Source: Alphaproteobacteria bacterium (GTDB lineage Bacteria > Pseudomonadota > Alphaproteobacteria > Micavibrionales > Micavibrionaceae). Taken from it: a stretch of DNA of 11,346 nucleotides. A program made the position numbers and the translations under genes. The DNA lies in contig JAJFGT010000074.1 in NCBI GenBank assembly GCA_021776015.1, forward strand, positions 1-11,346. Direction: 5' to 3'. Numbering within the stretch: position 1 is the stretch's first letter; the number at the start of each line of letters is the position of its first letter. Shown here piece after piece: positions 6,724 to 11,346 of the stretch. The notes under the pieces were generated by a model that did no database searches, was not told where the DNA came from, and saw nothing but the letters and a program-made list of their open reading frames with translations.

Positions 6724-7575
6724 ATGGCTGTTGATTGGGATTCCAAGAAAAAAGAGGTTGAGGATTTAATTGCTAAACCAGGCACTCTTATGTCAGATAT
6801 CATGGCTTTAAACCCTGTAAAAACGAAGAAAACTGTTAATTTGCGTATTGAAACATTTAAACGTGTTGGTGAATTAACATGTCGAAAATGGGTTGTGAAA
6901 GAAAGTACAGACCCATGCATCCTGACTCAGATGCACAACGGTGCAGATAATGTTATGCATGAAGCACAAATCAAACTCACTGATGAAGAAGTCAATGAAA
7001 TGGCTGCGAGCATGTCAAAGAGCGTGACCAATACTATTAATGCTGAAGTAACAGCCTCTATCTCAGCAGAAGCAGGGCTTCCTGTCGGCGGTAAAGTAAG
7101 TAGTTCTCTGTCTACAACAGTTGGCGCCTCTCAAGCCATAAACAAAGTTTCAACAACATCCATTGCTCGAAAAATTCGTAGTCAATTAGAAGTTACAGAA
7201 CCTCTTCGTATTGGGCATATCAGCTCACGGTGCAAAACGCTATCTGTTCCCTATGGACTGGCGATGATCACAACAATCAAGGGCACTGTCACACTTTCTC
7301 GTCGCTGGGGACAAGTAATCTCTAATCCACGAACCATAGAATTTTCAGATACAGTCACTGTTGATCATATTGATGTAGAGATAGAAGTCAGTGTTGACCC
7401 AAGTTTAAATAATAAAGAACAAATATTAAGCGAAAGCGAGTGTGCAACCTGTGACTGTACAGAAAATTGGGGTCCGATTGATACAGAAGAAAAAACCTAT
7501 ATAGAGCCACAGGGAGAAAAAGCGCCCACAGACCCTAGATTTGCAAAAGAAAAACAGCAAAAACAGGCTAAGTAG
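6724..7575 (+). CDS. Hypothetical protein with aerolysin/ETX-MTX2-like core
   Basis: This 283-residue protein has a strong ribosome binding site (AGGAG, seven bases from the ATG). I do not recognise a named family, but its layout resembles aerolysin-type beta-pore-forming proteins. Residues 97-146 form a Ser/Thr-rich, alternating polar-hydrophobic stretch with a central 'G-L-P-V-G-G-K-V' turn, like the membrane-inserting hairpin. It is followed by a strand ending 'G-T-V-T-L-S-R-R-W-G' (187-196), reminiscent of 'L-T-L-S-G-F-L-R-W-G' in aerolysin. There is no signal peptide. Six Cys residues are present, three clustered as 'C-A-T-C-D-C' (240-245) just before a charged tail rich in Lys, Gln and Glu (250-283), which could bind metal or form disulfides. 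It is divergent from the minus-strand operon and 27 bases upstream of a three-helix membrane protein gene. The structural assignment is inferred from pattern only; another beta-sandwich protein is possible. Confidence 0.8.
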   Translation: MAVDWDSKKKEVEDLIAKPGTLMSDIMALNPVKTKKTVNLRIETFKRVGELTCRKWVVKESTDPCILTQMHNGADNVMHEAQIKLTDEEVNEMAASMSKSVTNTINAEVTASISAEAGLPVGGKVSSSLSTTVGASQAINKVSTTSIARKIRSQLEVTEPLRIGHISSRCKTLSVPYGLAMITTIKGTVTLSRRWGQVISNPRTIEFSDTVTVDHIDVEIEVSVDPSLNNKEQILSESECATCDCTENWGPIDTEEKTYIEPQGEKAPTDPRFAKEKQQKQAK

Positions 7576-7602
7576 AATAGATAAATCTAATAATGTAAAA
7601 AT

Positions 7603-7980
7603 ATGAATTTTGAAACTGTCCTAAAATTTATTATCAGAGATAAGAAAAAGCTTCTTGTATCATTGTTATCTATGATTTTTACGGGTTTTTCTTGTTTCTT
7701 CTATTTTCTAGGTACAGCAGCTATGGGATCGGGTCTTTCAAATACAGCTGATAAATCGACAATATCTTATTGGTTAGGAGAAAACTTTCTGATCTTATTT
7801 GCTGCGATGATAGTTATTGTACCTATTACTAATATTATAGGTTTAGTGCTCTATTGGCGGCTTGATAAAGCTCAGACCGCGCATTTTCTTATGTTTTCTA
7901 GCATCTATACCATCATATTATACTTTCTCTTGGCCAGCATAATAGGTCTATTATACATGATAATTTCAAGCTTACTTTAA
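7603..7980 (+). CDS. Hypothetical membrane protein with three predicted helices
   Basis: This 125-residue protein has hydrophobic helices at about 18-40, 60-85 and 95-123. A basic cytoplasmic-type N-terminus ('R-D-K-K-K', 12-16) suggests an N-in, C-out topology. No family is recognised. No clear ribosome binding site precedes the ATG, so it may depend on coupling to the preceding gene, whose stop lies 27 bases upstream on the same strand. Small multi-helix membrane proteins next to pore-forming toxins are often immunity proteins. That role is only a guess from position. There is no matching gene on the minus strand, and the hydrophobic pattern makes a chance frame unlikely. Confidence 0.7.
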   Translation: MNFETVLKFIIRDKKKLLVSLLSMIFTGFSCFFYFLGTAAMGSGLSNTADKSTISYWLGENFLILFAAMIVIVPITNIIGLVLYWRLDKAQTAHFLMFSSIYTIILYFLLASIIGLLYMIISSLL

Positions 7981-8045
7981 TAGCTCATAAAGGCCGCTTC
8001 GGCTCAATTATCACGAGAATTATTTTCCTTCTTGTACCAATTAAT

Positions 8046-8099
8046 ATTTTCCCCGAGAAAATCCCAACATTAAGACTTTTATCACCCCTGAGCTTAATG
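8046..8099. repeat. Two inverted repeats between the membrane protein and GNAT genes
   Basis: ATTTTC/GAAAAT (8046-8051 and 8057-8062, loop of 5) and CATTAAG/CTTAATG (8068-8074 and 8093-8099, loop of 18) lie side by side at the convergent gene ends. The second includes the GNAT stop codon. Neither is GC-rich or followed by a long T-run, so they are poor intrinsic terminators, though they may fold in the transcript of either strand. The remaining bases from 7981 hold only a short GCCG-CTT-CGGC hairpin (7993-8003). Confidence 0.4.
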
Positions 8100-8639
8100 C
8101 CAAACTTGATTTGAAACAGCATTGTACTCTTGCAGCAGACTTTTAATGTAAACAACCCTTTTGCAATTTACACCACCCAATTCAGAAATATAACATTCAA
8201 GTTGTTGAAATCCATTTTTTTCAATTATATGCCGCATGGGATAGTTTTCTTCGCGGCATCTAATAATTGAGTTTTTGAAGCCGATTGACTTGATATGCCC
8301 CAAGCTTTCTGACATTAAAATTTTACCATACCCATGTCCTTGGTAACGATTTGAAACTGCTATAACGGATATATAGTAACCATTAGAAATATTTGTACTT
8401 AGCTCACCAGAAATAAAACTTTTCTTATAATTGCCTCCAATAGATAAGCCTATTAGATTTTGATTGCTATCTTTCAAAGTAAGAAAACTAGAACCTTCTT
8501 GAGCCCTTTCAAAGAGGTAGTCAATGGCCGTATCTAAATCCCAATTCTCGCCTTTATCTGGAGCATTGAAGCATTCCAAATATAAATTAGCTACTTCTGC
8601 TATATTCTCTTTTGAAAGATTGACTACATCACTCTGCAT
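8094..8639 (-). CDS. GNAT family N-acetyltransferase
   Basis: This 181-residue protein has the GNAT fold. Acetyl-CoA-binding motif A is 'V-I-A-V-S-N-R-Y-Q-G-H-G-Y-G-K-I-L-M' (92-109), with Q100-x-x-G103-x-G105 as the pyrophosphate loop. A motif-B-like segment is at 131-144, ending 'I-E-K-N-G-F'. Members transfer an acetyl group from acetyl-CoA to an amine. The substrate cannot be deduced: the N-terminal acceptor region (E17, F24-N25, the W33 region) matches no specific subgroup I know. AGGAGGG five to six bases before the ATG is an almost perfect ribosome binding site and fixes the start. The gene appears monocistronic, with its own upstream region (8640-8703). Confidence 0.88.
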   Translation of the reverse strand: MQSDVVNLSKENIAEVANLYLECFNAPDKGENWDLDTAIDYLFERAQEGSSFLTLKDSNQNLIGLSIGGNYKKSFISGELSTNISNGYYISVIAVSNRYQGHGYGKILMSESLGHIKSIGFKNSIIRCREENYPMRHIIEKNGFQQLECYISELGGVNCKRVVYIKSLLQEYNAVSNQVWH

Positions 8640-8683
8640 ACTACCCTCCTAGATTGCACAGTAATAATTATCATACATAAAAG

Positions 8684-8701
8684 TTAACATATCATTGATA
8701 T
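8684..8701. promoter_or_regulatory. Possible regulatory site upstream of the GNAT gene
   Basis: A 13-bp interrupted palindrome, ATATCA-T-TGATAT (8689-8701), overlaps TTAACATAT (8684-8692). Read in gene direction, the latter is ATATGTTAA, 44 bases before the GNAT start. The same 9-mer in the same orientation lies 43 bases before the gene at 10392. AT-richness makes chance a real possibility. Confidence 0.25.
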
Positions 8702-8703
8702 AT

Positions 8704-8790
8704 CTACTTTGTACTTGCAGCACATGCTACACCTAAAATAGAAACAATAATAAGAGTTGTAAGGATAATTTTCTTTTTACTTACTACCAT
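8704..8790 (-). CDS. Putative 28-aa lipoprotein-like or membrane micropeptide
   Basis: A short frame encodes 28 residues: 'M-V-V-S-K-K-K', a hydrophobic stretch (8-22), then 'G-V-A-C-A-A-S-T-K'. The pattern of Lys residues, hydrophobic core and Cys23 resembles a lipoprotein signal with an almost absent mature part, as in entericidin-like peptides. Gly at -3 does not fit a strict lipobox, so a plain membrane peptide is the alternative. GAGGGA lies 12 bases before the ATG, rather far. The frame starts 3 bases after the stop of the solute-binding protein gene, as if in one transcript. An overlapping ATG at 8797 (ATGA with that stop codon) gives only six codons. It is below the usual size limit for gene callers. 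Confidence 0.35.
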   Translation of the reverse strand: MVVSKKKIILTTLIIVSILGVACAASTK

Positions 8791-8793
8791 ACT

Positions 8794-9705
8794 TCATTTT
8801 ATTCCCTCATAAGGCTTCGCAACACGATGAATTGTTCTTTTATCAATTTCATACTTGTCGTATAAGAGATCTAAAGTTCCATCATTTAAAAGCTGAGTTG
8901 TTGCTGTATTCAGCATATTTAATAAACGAAATTCATTCATCGGGACTCCTAAGCAAAGAGGAATGACACGCAAAGGATCAGACTGAACCTTTCTTACACT
9001 GTTAGGATTTGCCTGAATATACTGGTTTCCCTCAAATGTAGCATAAGCCGTAACATCCGCCTTACCATAACGAATCATATCGAAAGGCTCTGTGCTAGAC
9101 ATATCTCCGGAAATACCAACAAGCTTACTTTTAGGGAAATTACTTGCTTGAATAAGAGCATTTGTACCCCCATCATGCGCAGCAAATCTCACTTCTGGAT
9201 CATTAATTAAATCAAGATGTCCATCAAACTTTTTATTGTCCGCTTTTGAATAAACGAAAATAGGTAAATACCCAACAGGTGTTGCATATTCAATAAGTTT
9301 TCCACGTAATGCATTTGGCCAACCTGTTGCACATTCAAGATCAAACTTACCCGTATTAAGATCTTCCAAATATGTGCCCAAGTTAATCTCTGCTGTCCAC
9401 TCTATGTCTAGATCCAGTGCATCCCCCATCATGTTCACATAGTCCACGTATGCGCCAGAAAGCTCACCCGTATTCAGGTCTTTTATAATAAGAGGCGGAG
9501 AGACCCAATACCCACAACGGACTTTACCTGTGCGCATAACACGGTCATAAACAGATTCCTCAGAGGGTTTTTCGGTAGTTTTTGTTGTCGCAATCACTTC
9601 TGAAGACGCCGATAGATTTGCTTGAATAGTCTGTGTGGTCACATAGTAACTCACTACACCTGCCAAAATTAAGGTTAAAATACCGAGAAATATGGGTCTC
9701 ATCAT
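8794..9705 (-). CDS. Family-3 extracellular solute-binding protein (amino acid ABC type), membrane-anchored
   Basis: This 303-residue protein has an N-terminal hydrophobic helix (4-22) without a clear cleavage site, a Ser/Thr linker (23-50) and a periplasmic-binding-protein domain (about 52-292). The entry strand is 'G-K-V-R-C-G-Y' (60-66), and 'L-S-G-A-Y-V-D-Y-V' (82-90) is the usual 'G-F-x-V-D' region. 'R134-G-K-x-I-E-Y-A-T-P-V-G-Y' (134-146) carries the Arg that holds the ligand carboxylate. In canonical amino acid binders an Asp after 'G-x-x-D-A' contacts the ligand amine. The matching segment here, 'G-K-A-D-V-T-A-Y-A-T-F-E' (214-225), has no obvious equivalent, so the ligand may not be an ordinary amino acid. 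No permease or ATPase gene lies within the window. The start may be either of two adjacent ATGs (9705 or 9702); ribosome binding is weak (GAAAG). Confidence 0.85.
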   Translation of the reverse strand: MMRPIFLGILTLILAGVVSYYVTTQTIQANLSASSEVIATTKTTEKPSEESVYDRVMRTGKVRCGYWVSPPLIIKDLNTGELSGAYVDYVNMMGDALDLDIEWTAEINLGTYLEDLNTGKFDLECATGWPNALRGKLIEYATPVGYLPIFVYSKADNKKFDGHLDLINDPEVRFAAHDGGTNALIQASNFPKSKLVGISGDMSSTEPFDMIRYGKADVTAYATFEGNQYIQANPNSVRKVQSDPLRVIPLCLGVPMNEFRLLNMLNTATTQLLNDGTLDLLYDKYEIDKRTIHRVAKPYEGIK

Positions 9706-9711
9706 TGAGTC

Positions 9712-9740
9712 TTTCTGTTCTGTTTATAATAGTACAGAAA
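9712..9740. promoter_or_regulatory. Inverted repeat upstream of the solute-binding protein gene, candidate operator
   Basis: TTTCTGT (9712-9718) and ACAGAAA (9734-9740) are exact reverse complements 15 bases apart. Between them, read on the minus strand, is TATTAT (9731-9726), a five-of-six -10 box about 20 bases before the ATG. No convincing -35 box is present. The layout suggests a repressor or activator site around the promoter. The remainder of the 9741-9842 gap holds only a weak hairpin, AAAGC/GCTTT (9789-9803). Confidence 0.3.
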
Positions 9741-9842
9741 TACAACTTAAAATCTAACGATGCAAGAATCAGATTAACGAACATTTTAAAAGCAGTGCGC
9801 TTTATTCAGCTATAATGCTTTGCGATGATCTTTTCCCACTAT

Positions 9843-10244
9843 CTAAACAGATGCACTACCATAGGCTTCTGCCAATGAAGCAGAATCAATAAATTCTTTC
9901 CAGAATTTAATGCGTCCATTTTTGACTTCAAATATCTGAACCCAATCAGAAGAAAACTCATTCCCTGTTGCCTTGACACGGCATTTTTCCCGTCCAAGAA
10001 CAACAACGTTGCTTCCCTCTGCAATAAATTTTTGAGGTTCAAATTCAAGAATTTCTTCGACCTCGAAAAGACGGGTAAAAAAGGCTTCAACTCCAGCCCT
10101 CCCTGTATAATCCCCAAAATAAGGTATGGATGACGGCCCCACTGTGAGCCATCTTACATCTTCATCCAAGAGAGAAAAGGCTTCGTCAAGCTTTCCCGCA
10201 CCAAACGCTTCATAGAATTTTTTTACAACATCAATGGCTTGCAT
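9843..10244 (-). CDS. NTF2/SnoaL-like (ketosteroid isomerase-related) protein
   Basis: This 133-residue protein has the short alpha+beta cone fold of the SnoaL/NTF2-like superfamily. The N-terminal helix is 'V-V-K-K-F-Y-E-A-F-G-A-G-K-L-D-E-A'. It is followed by 'D-E-D-V-R-W' (28-32), the 'G-R-A-G-V-E-A-F-F' helix (48-56), and two closing strands, 'D-W-V-Q-I-F-E-V-K-N-G-R-I' (100-112) and 'W-K-E-F-I-D' (115-120), with the Asp typical of this group. Members include isomerases, hydratases, dehydratases and non-enzymatic ligand binders, so the reaction cannot be named. I chose the ATG at 10244 over an in-frame TTG at 10250: AAGGA lies nine bases from the ATG and only three from the TTG. It appears to stand alone, 137 bases upstream of the solute-binding protein gene on the same strand. 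Confidence 0.87.
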   Translation of the reverse strand: MQAIDVVKKFYEAFGAGKLDEAFSLLDEDVRWLTVGPSSIPYFGDYTGRAGVEAFFTRLFEVEEILEFEPQKFIAEGSNVVVLGREKCRVKATGNEFSSDWVQIFEVKNGRIKFWKEFIDSASLAEAYGSASV

Positions 10245-10310
10245 ACTCAATCGTCCTTTTCATTCCTAAATTTATCATTTCTTTAAAGCAGACACTGTAG
10301 CAAAAATCTT

Positions 10311-10348
10311 GCCATAAGTTAACGCATTTTAAATACGCCATATGTTAA
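10311..10348. repeat. Two 12-bp direct repeats in a divergent promoter region
   Basis: GCCATAAGTTAA (10311-10322) and GCCATATGTTAA (10337-10348) differ at one base and start 26 bases apart, about two and a half helical turns. They lie between the divergent NTF2-like (start 10244) and acidic protein (start 10392) genes. Paired direct repeats like this often bind two copies of a regulator. No clear promoter boxes were found for either gene, so which one they control is open. Confidence 0.45.
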
Positions 10349-10391
10349 TATATCTTAGCTATCATATTGGGAAATAAAAACTAAGGAAGGT

Positions 10392-11090
10392 ATGAAAAGC
10401 ATTAATATGAGTTTTGATGAAATGCTAAATAATATCCTCGTTGATGCAGAAGCGATCTTAAATGATACCCTCCGCAACATAGCTACAAGTGAAGGTACAA
10501 TAATCGATCCCACGGAAAACCCTGCTCGTAATTTACTCAACTATGCTCATAACGGACAATCAGCAAACCCAGAAGACTTAAAAAACGTCTTTAAAGAGGT
10601 TTTAAATCAAGCAGGACTTCCTCCAGAAACACTTGAAACAAAAGAACTATACGATATAGCCATGACGAAATTCCTTAAGGGGGATTATCAGGCACAAGAC
10701 CTAGAAACCAAGGCAGAGAATACAATAGATCATACCAATGAAACAATTATTGAAGGTGTAACTCAACACGCCGCAAAAACCATGAATGTAACACAAGAAG
10801 ATATTGTAGATTTTATAAAAAACGATGGAGCAGGCATGCCTGAGAACGCAGTTAAAAGCTACAAAGTTGCTATCGTTCAAGGTCTTAAAGAGATTTCTCC
10901 AGGAGGATATAGCCTAGCAAAAGGAAGATCATATGTGTCAGGAGAAGTTCATGAAGGAAGATTGGAGGGTGCCACTATGAATATGATGAAAGGCATGATA
11001 AACAACTTGGAATCTCCACCTTTATCCGTAGAACTTGAGACACTTTCCGAACAACCCAATATGACTAAATCCATGACATTAGAGATGTAA
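10392..11090 (+). CDS. Hypothetical acidic helical protein (232 aa)
   Basis: This protein is unrecognised. It is acidic, rich in Glu, Asn, Thr and Met, predicted mostly helical, and contains no Cys and no Trp. It has no signal peptide or membrane helix. The N-terminus 'M-S-F-D-E-M-L-N-N-I-L-V-D-A-E-A-I-L' (6-23) is an amphipathic helix. A Gly-containing segment, 'S-P-G-G-Y-S-L-A-K-G-R-S-Y-V-S-G-E-V' (169-186), breaks the helical pattern near the end. GGAAGG lies just before the ATG at 10392, rather close (about 1-4 bases). An in-frame ATG at 10407 is an alternative start without a better site. The gene converges on a putative type I-secreted protein whose stop is 56 bases away. Lack of Cys is common in exported proteins, but I see no export signal. 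Confidence 0.75.
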   Translation: MKSINMSFDEMLNNILVDAEAILNDTLRNIATSEGTIIDPTENPARNLLNYAHNGQSANPEDLKNVFKEVLNQAGLPPETLETKELYDIAMTKFLKGDYQAQDLETKAENTIDHTNETIIEGVTQHAAKTMNVTQEDIVDFIKNDGAGMPENAVKSYKVAIVQGLKEISPGGYSLAKGRSYVSGEVHEGRLEGATMNMMKGMINNLESPPLSVELETLSEQPNMTKSMTLEM

Positions 11091-11146
11091 AAATCTACGA
11101 AAGTTATTCCGTATTTCAATCCTCCATAAATCATGTTTTTTATATT

Positions 11147-11346
11147 TTATAGATTGTACAATGCCCCTGCATTGTAGAGAAGAGTCGCGTCTAGATCATT
11201 CGCGCCATTGATTTGTGCAATAGTTTGGAAATTAGCTCCGCCCACAGCACCGTTACTATCTACTTGTACAAGGCTGTCACTACCAGAATTTGTAAATTGA
11301 ACAAAATCATCAATATCACTTACCCCCGCAACAAAACCAGAGAGAA
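11147..11346 (-). CDS. C-terminus of a type I-secreted (RTX/VCBS-like) protein, partial
   Basis: The frame is open from the right edge of the window to a TAA at 11149-11147, giving the last 65 residues of a longer protein whose start lies outside. The sequence runs 'S-D-I-D-D-F-V-Q-F-T-N-S-G-S-D-S-L-V-Q-V-D' and continues 'G-A-V-G-G-A-N-F-Q-T-I-A-Q-I-N-G', closing with 'L-D-A-T-L-L-Y-N-A-G-A-L-Y-N-L'. This is the layout of the type I secretion C-terminal target region of the VCA0849 subclass: an Asp-rich strand 'D-x-V-x-F-x-x-x-G-x-D-x-x-x-x-V-D', a short strand ending in 'L/I-x-G', then 'L-x-x-L-L-x-x-G-x-L'. Such proteins are large Ca2+-binding adhesins or exoenzymes exported by an ABC transporter, an HlyD-type adaptor and TolC. 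The passenger domains cannot be seen. The tail is acidic and lacks Cys, as is usual for these substrates. Confidence 0.75.
   Translation of the reverse strand, partial: LSGFVAGVSDIDDFVQFTNSGSDSLVQVDSNGAVGGANFQTIAQINGANDLDATLLYNAGALYNL

Noticed and set aside
7993..8003. GCCG-CTT-CGGC hairpin as an intrinsic terminator after the three-helix membrane protein gene
   Set aside because: The stem is only four base pairs with a three-base loop and is not followed by a T-run.
8795..8797. ATG overlapping the solute-binding protein stop (ATGA) as a coupled gene start
   Set aside because: It opens only six codons before a TAA. The frame from 8790 is the only one with a protein-like signal.
9789..9803. 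AAAGC/GCTTT hairpin as terminator of the NTF2-like gene
   Set aside because: It has a five-base stem with low GC and is followed by only a short T-run, so it is too weak to call.
9560..9815. Open frames overlapping the 5' end of the solute-binding protein gene on both strands
   Set aside because: They lie out of frame with or antisense to a clear family member, have unlikely composition and lack ribosome binding sites.
9839..10117. A 92-residue minus-strand frame inside the NTF2-like gene
   Set aside because: It is an out-of-frame shadow of a recognisable fold; its composition is not protein-like for any family I know.
10245..10250. TTG start for the NTF2-like protein
   Set aside because: AAGGA is only three bases from the TTG but nine from the ATG at 10244, so the ATG is preferred.

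Overview
The window looks like chromosomal DNA of an AT-rich alphaproteobacterium. The main clue is the grouping of a trans-polyprenyl diphosphate synthase with a divergently read COG4123-type methyltransferase that overlaps an S49 peptidase gene, an arrangement familiar from Rhodospirillales-like alphaproteobacteria. The low GC content suggests a lineage such as the Micavibrio or Holosporales groups, but the sequence does not settle this. I saw no tRNA, rRNA, CRISPR array, insertion sequence or integrase gene. No stretch longer than 300 bases lacks a gene.

Region 1 (1-4329) is the conserved part. It holds the 3' end of an AsmA/YhdP-type envelope lipid-transfer protein (+), which converges on a translationally coupled minus-strand pair: a TrmN6-like tRNA methyltransferase (2494-3219) and a cytoplasmic-looking SppA-type peptidase (1562-2497). 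A polyprenyl diphosphate synthase (ispB, +) diverges from this pair. Its conserved N-terminal coding sequence runs well upstream of its first usable ATG, with no canonical start codon in that stretch except an ATG two codons before an in-frame TAG.

Region 2 (4439-7980) is accessory in character. A minus-strand operon starts at a near-consensus promoter (6593-6621) that contains an inverted repeat. It encodes a small single-pass membrane protein, an 83-residue unknown, and a 517-residue helical protein made of two full-length tandem repeats. Read away from it on the plus strand are a 283-residue protein whose central Ser/Thr-rich segment and following strand resemble aerolysin/ETX-MTX2 pore-forming proteins, and a 125-residue three-helix membrane protein. 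The last two could be a pore-former and its membrane partner or immunity protein. This is an inference and the most interesting candidate system in the window.

Region 3 (8094-10244, minus) holds single metabolic or stress-type genes: a GNAT acetyltransferase, a 28-residue lipoprotein-like or membrane micropeptide, a membrane-anchored family-3 solute-binding protein with no permease or ATPase nearby, and an NTF2/SnoaL-like protein.

Region 4 (10311-11346) holds two 12-bp direct repeats in a divergent promoter region, an unrecognised acidic protein that lacks Cys and Trp (+), and, at the right edge, the C-terminal 65 residues of a protein on the minus strand. That tail resembles the C-terminal targeting region of type I-secreted RTX/VCBS adhesins.
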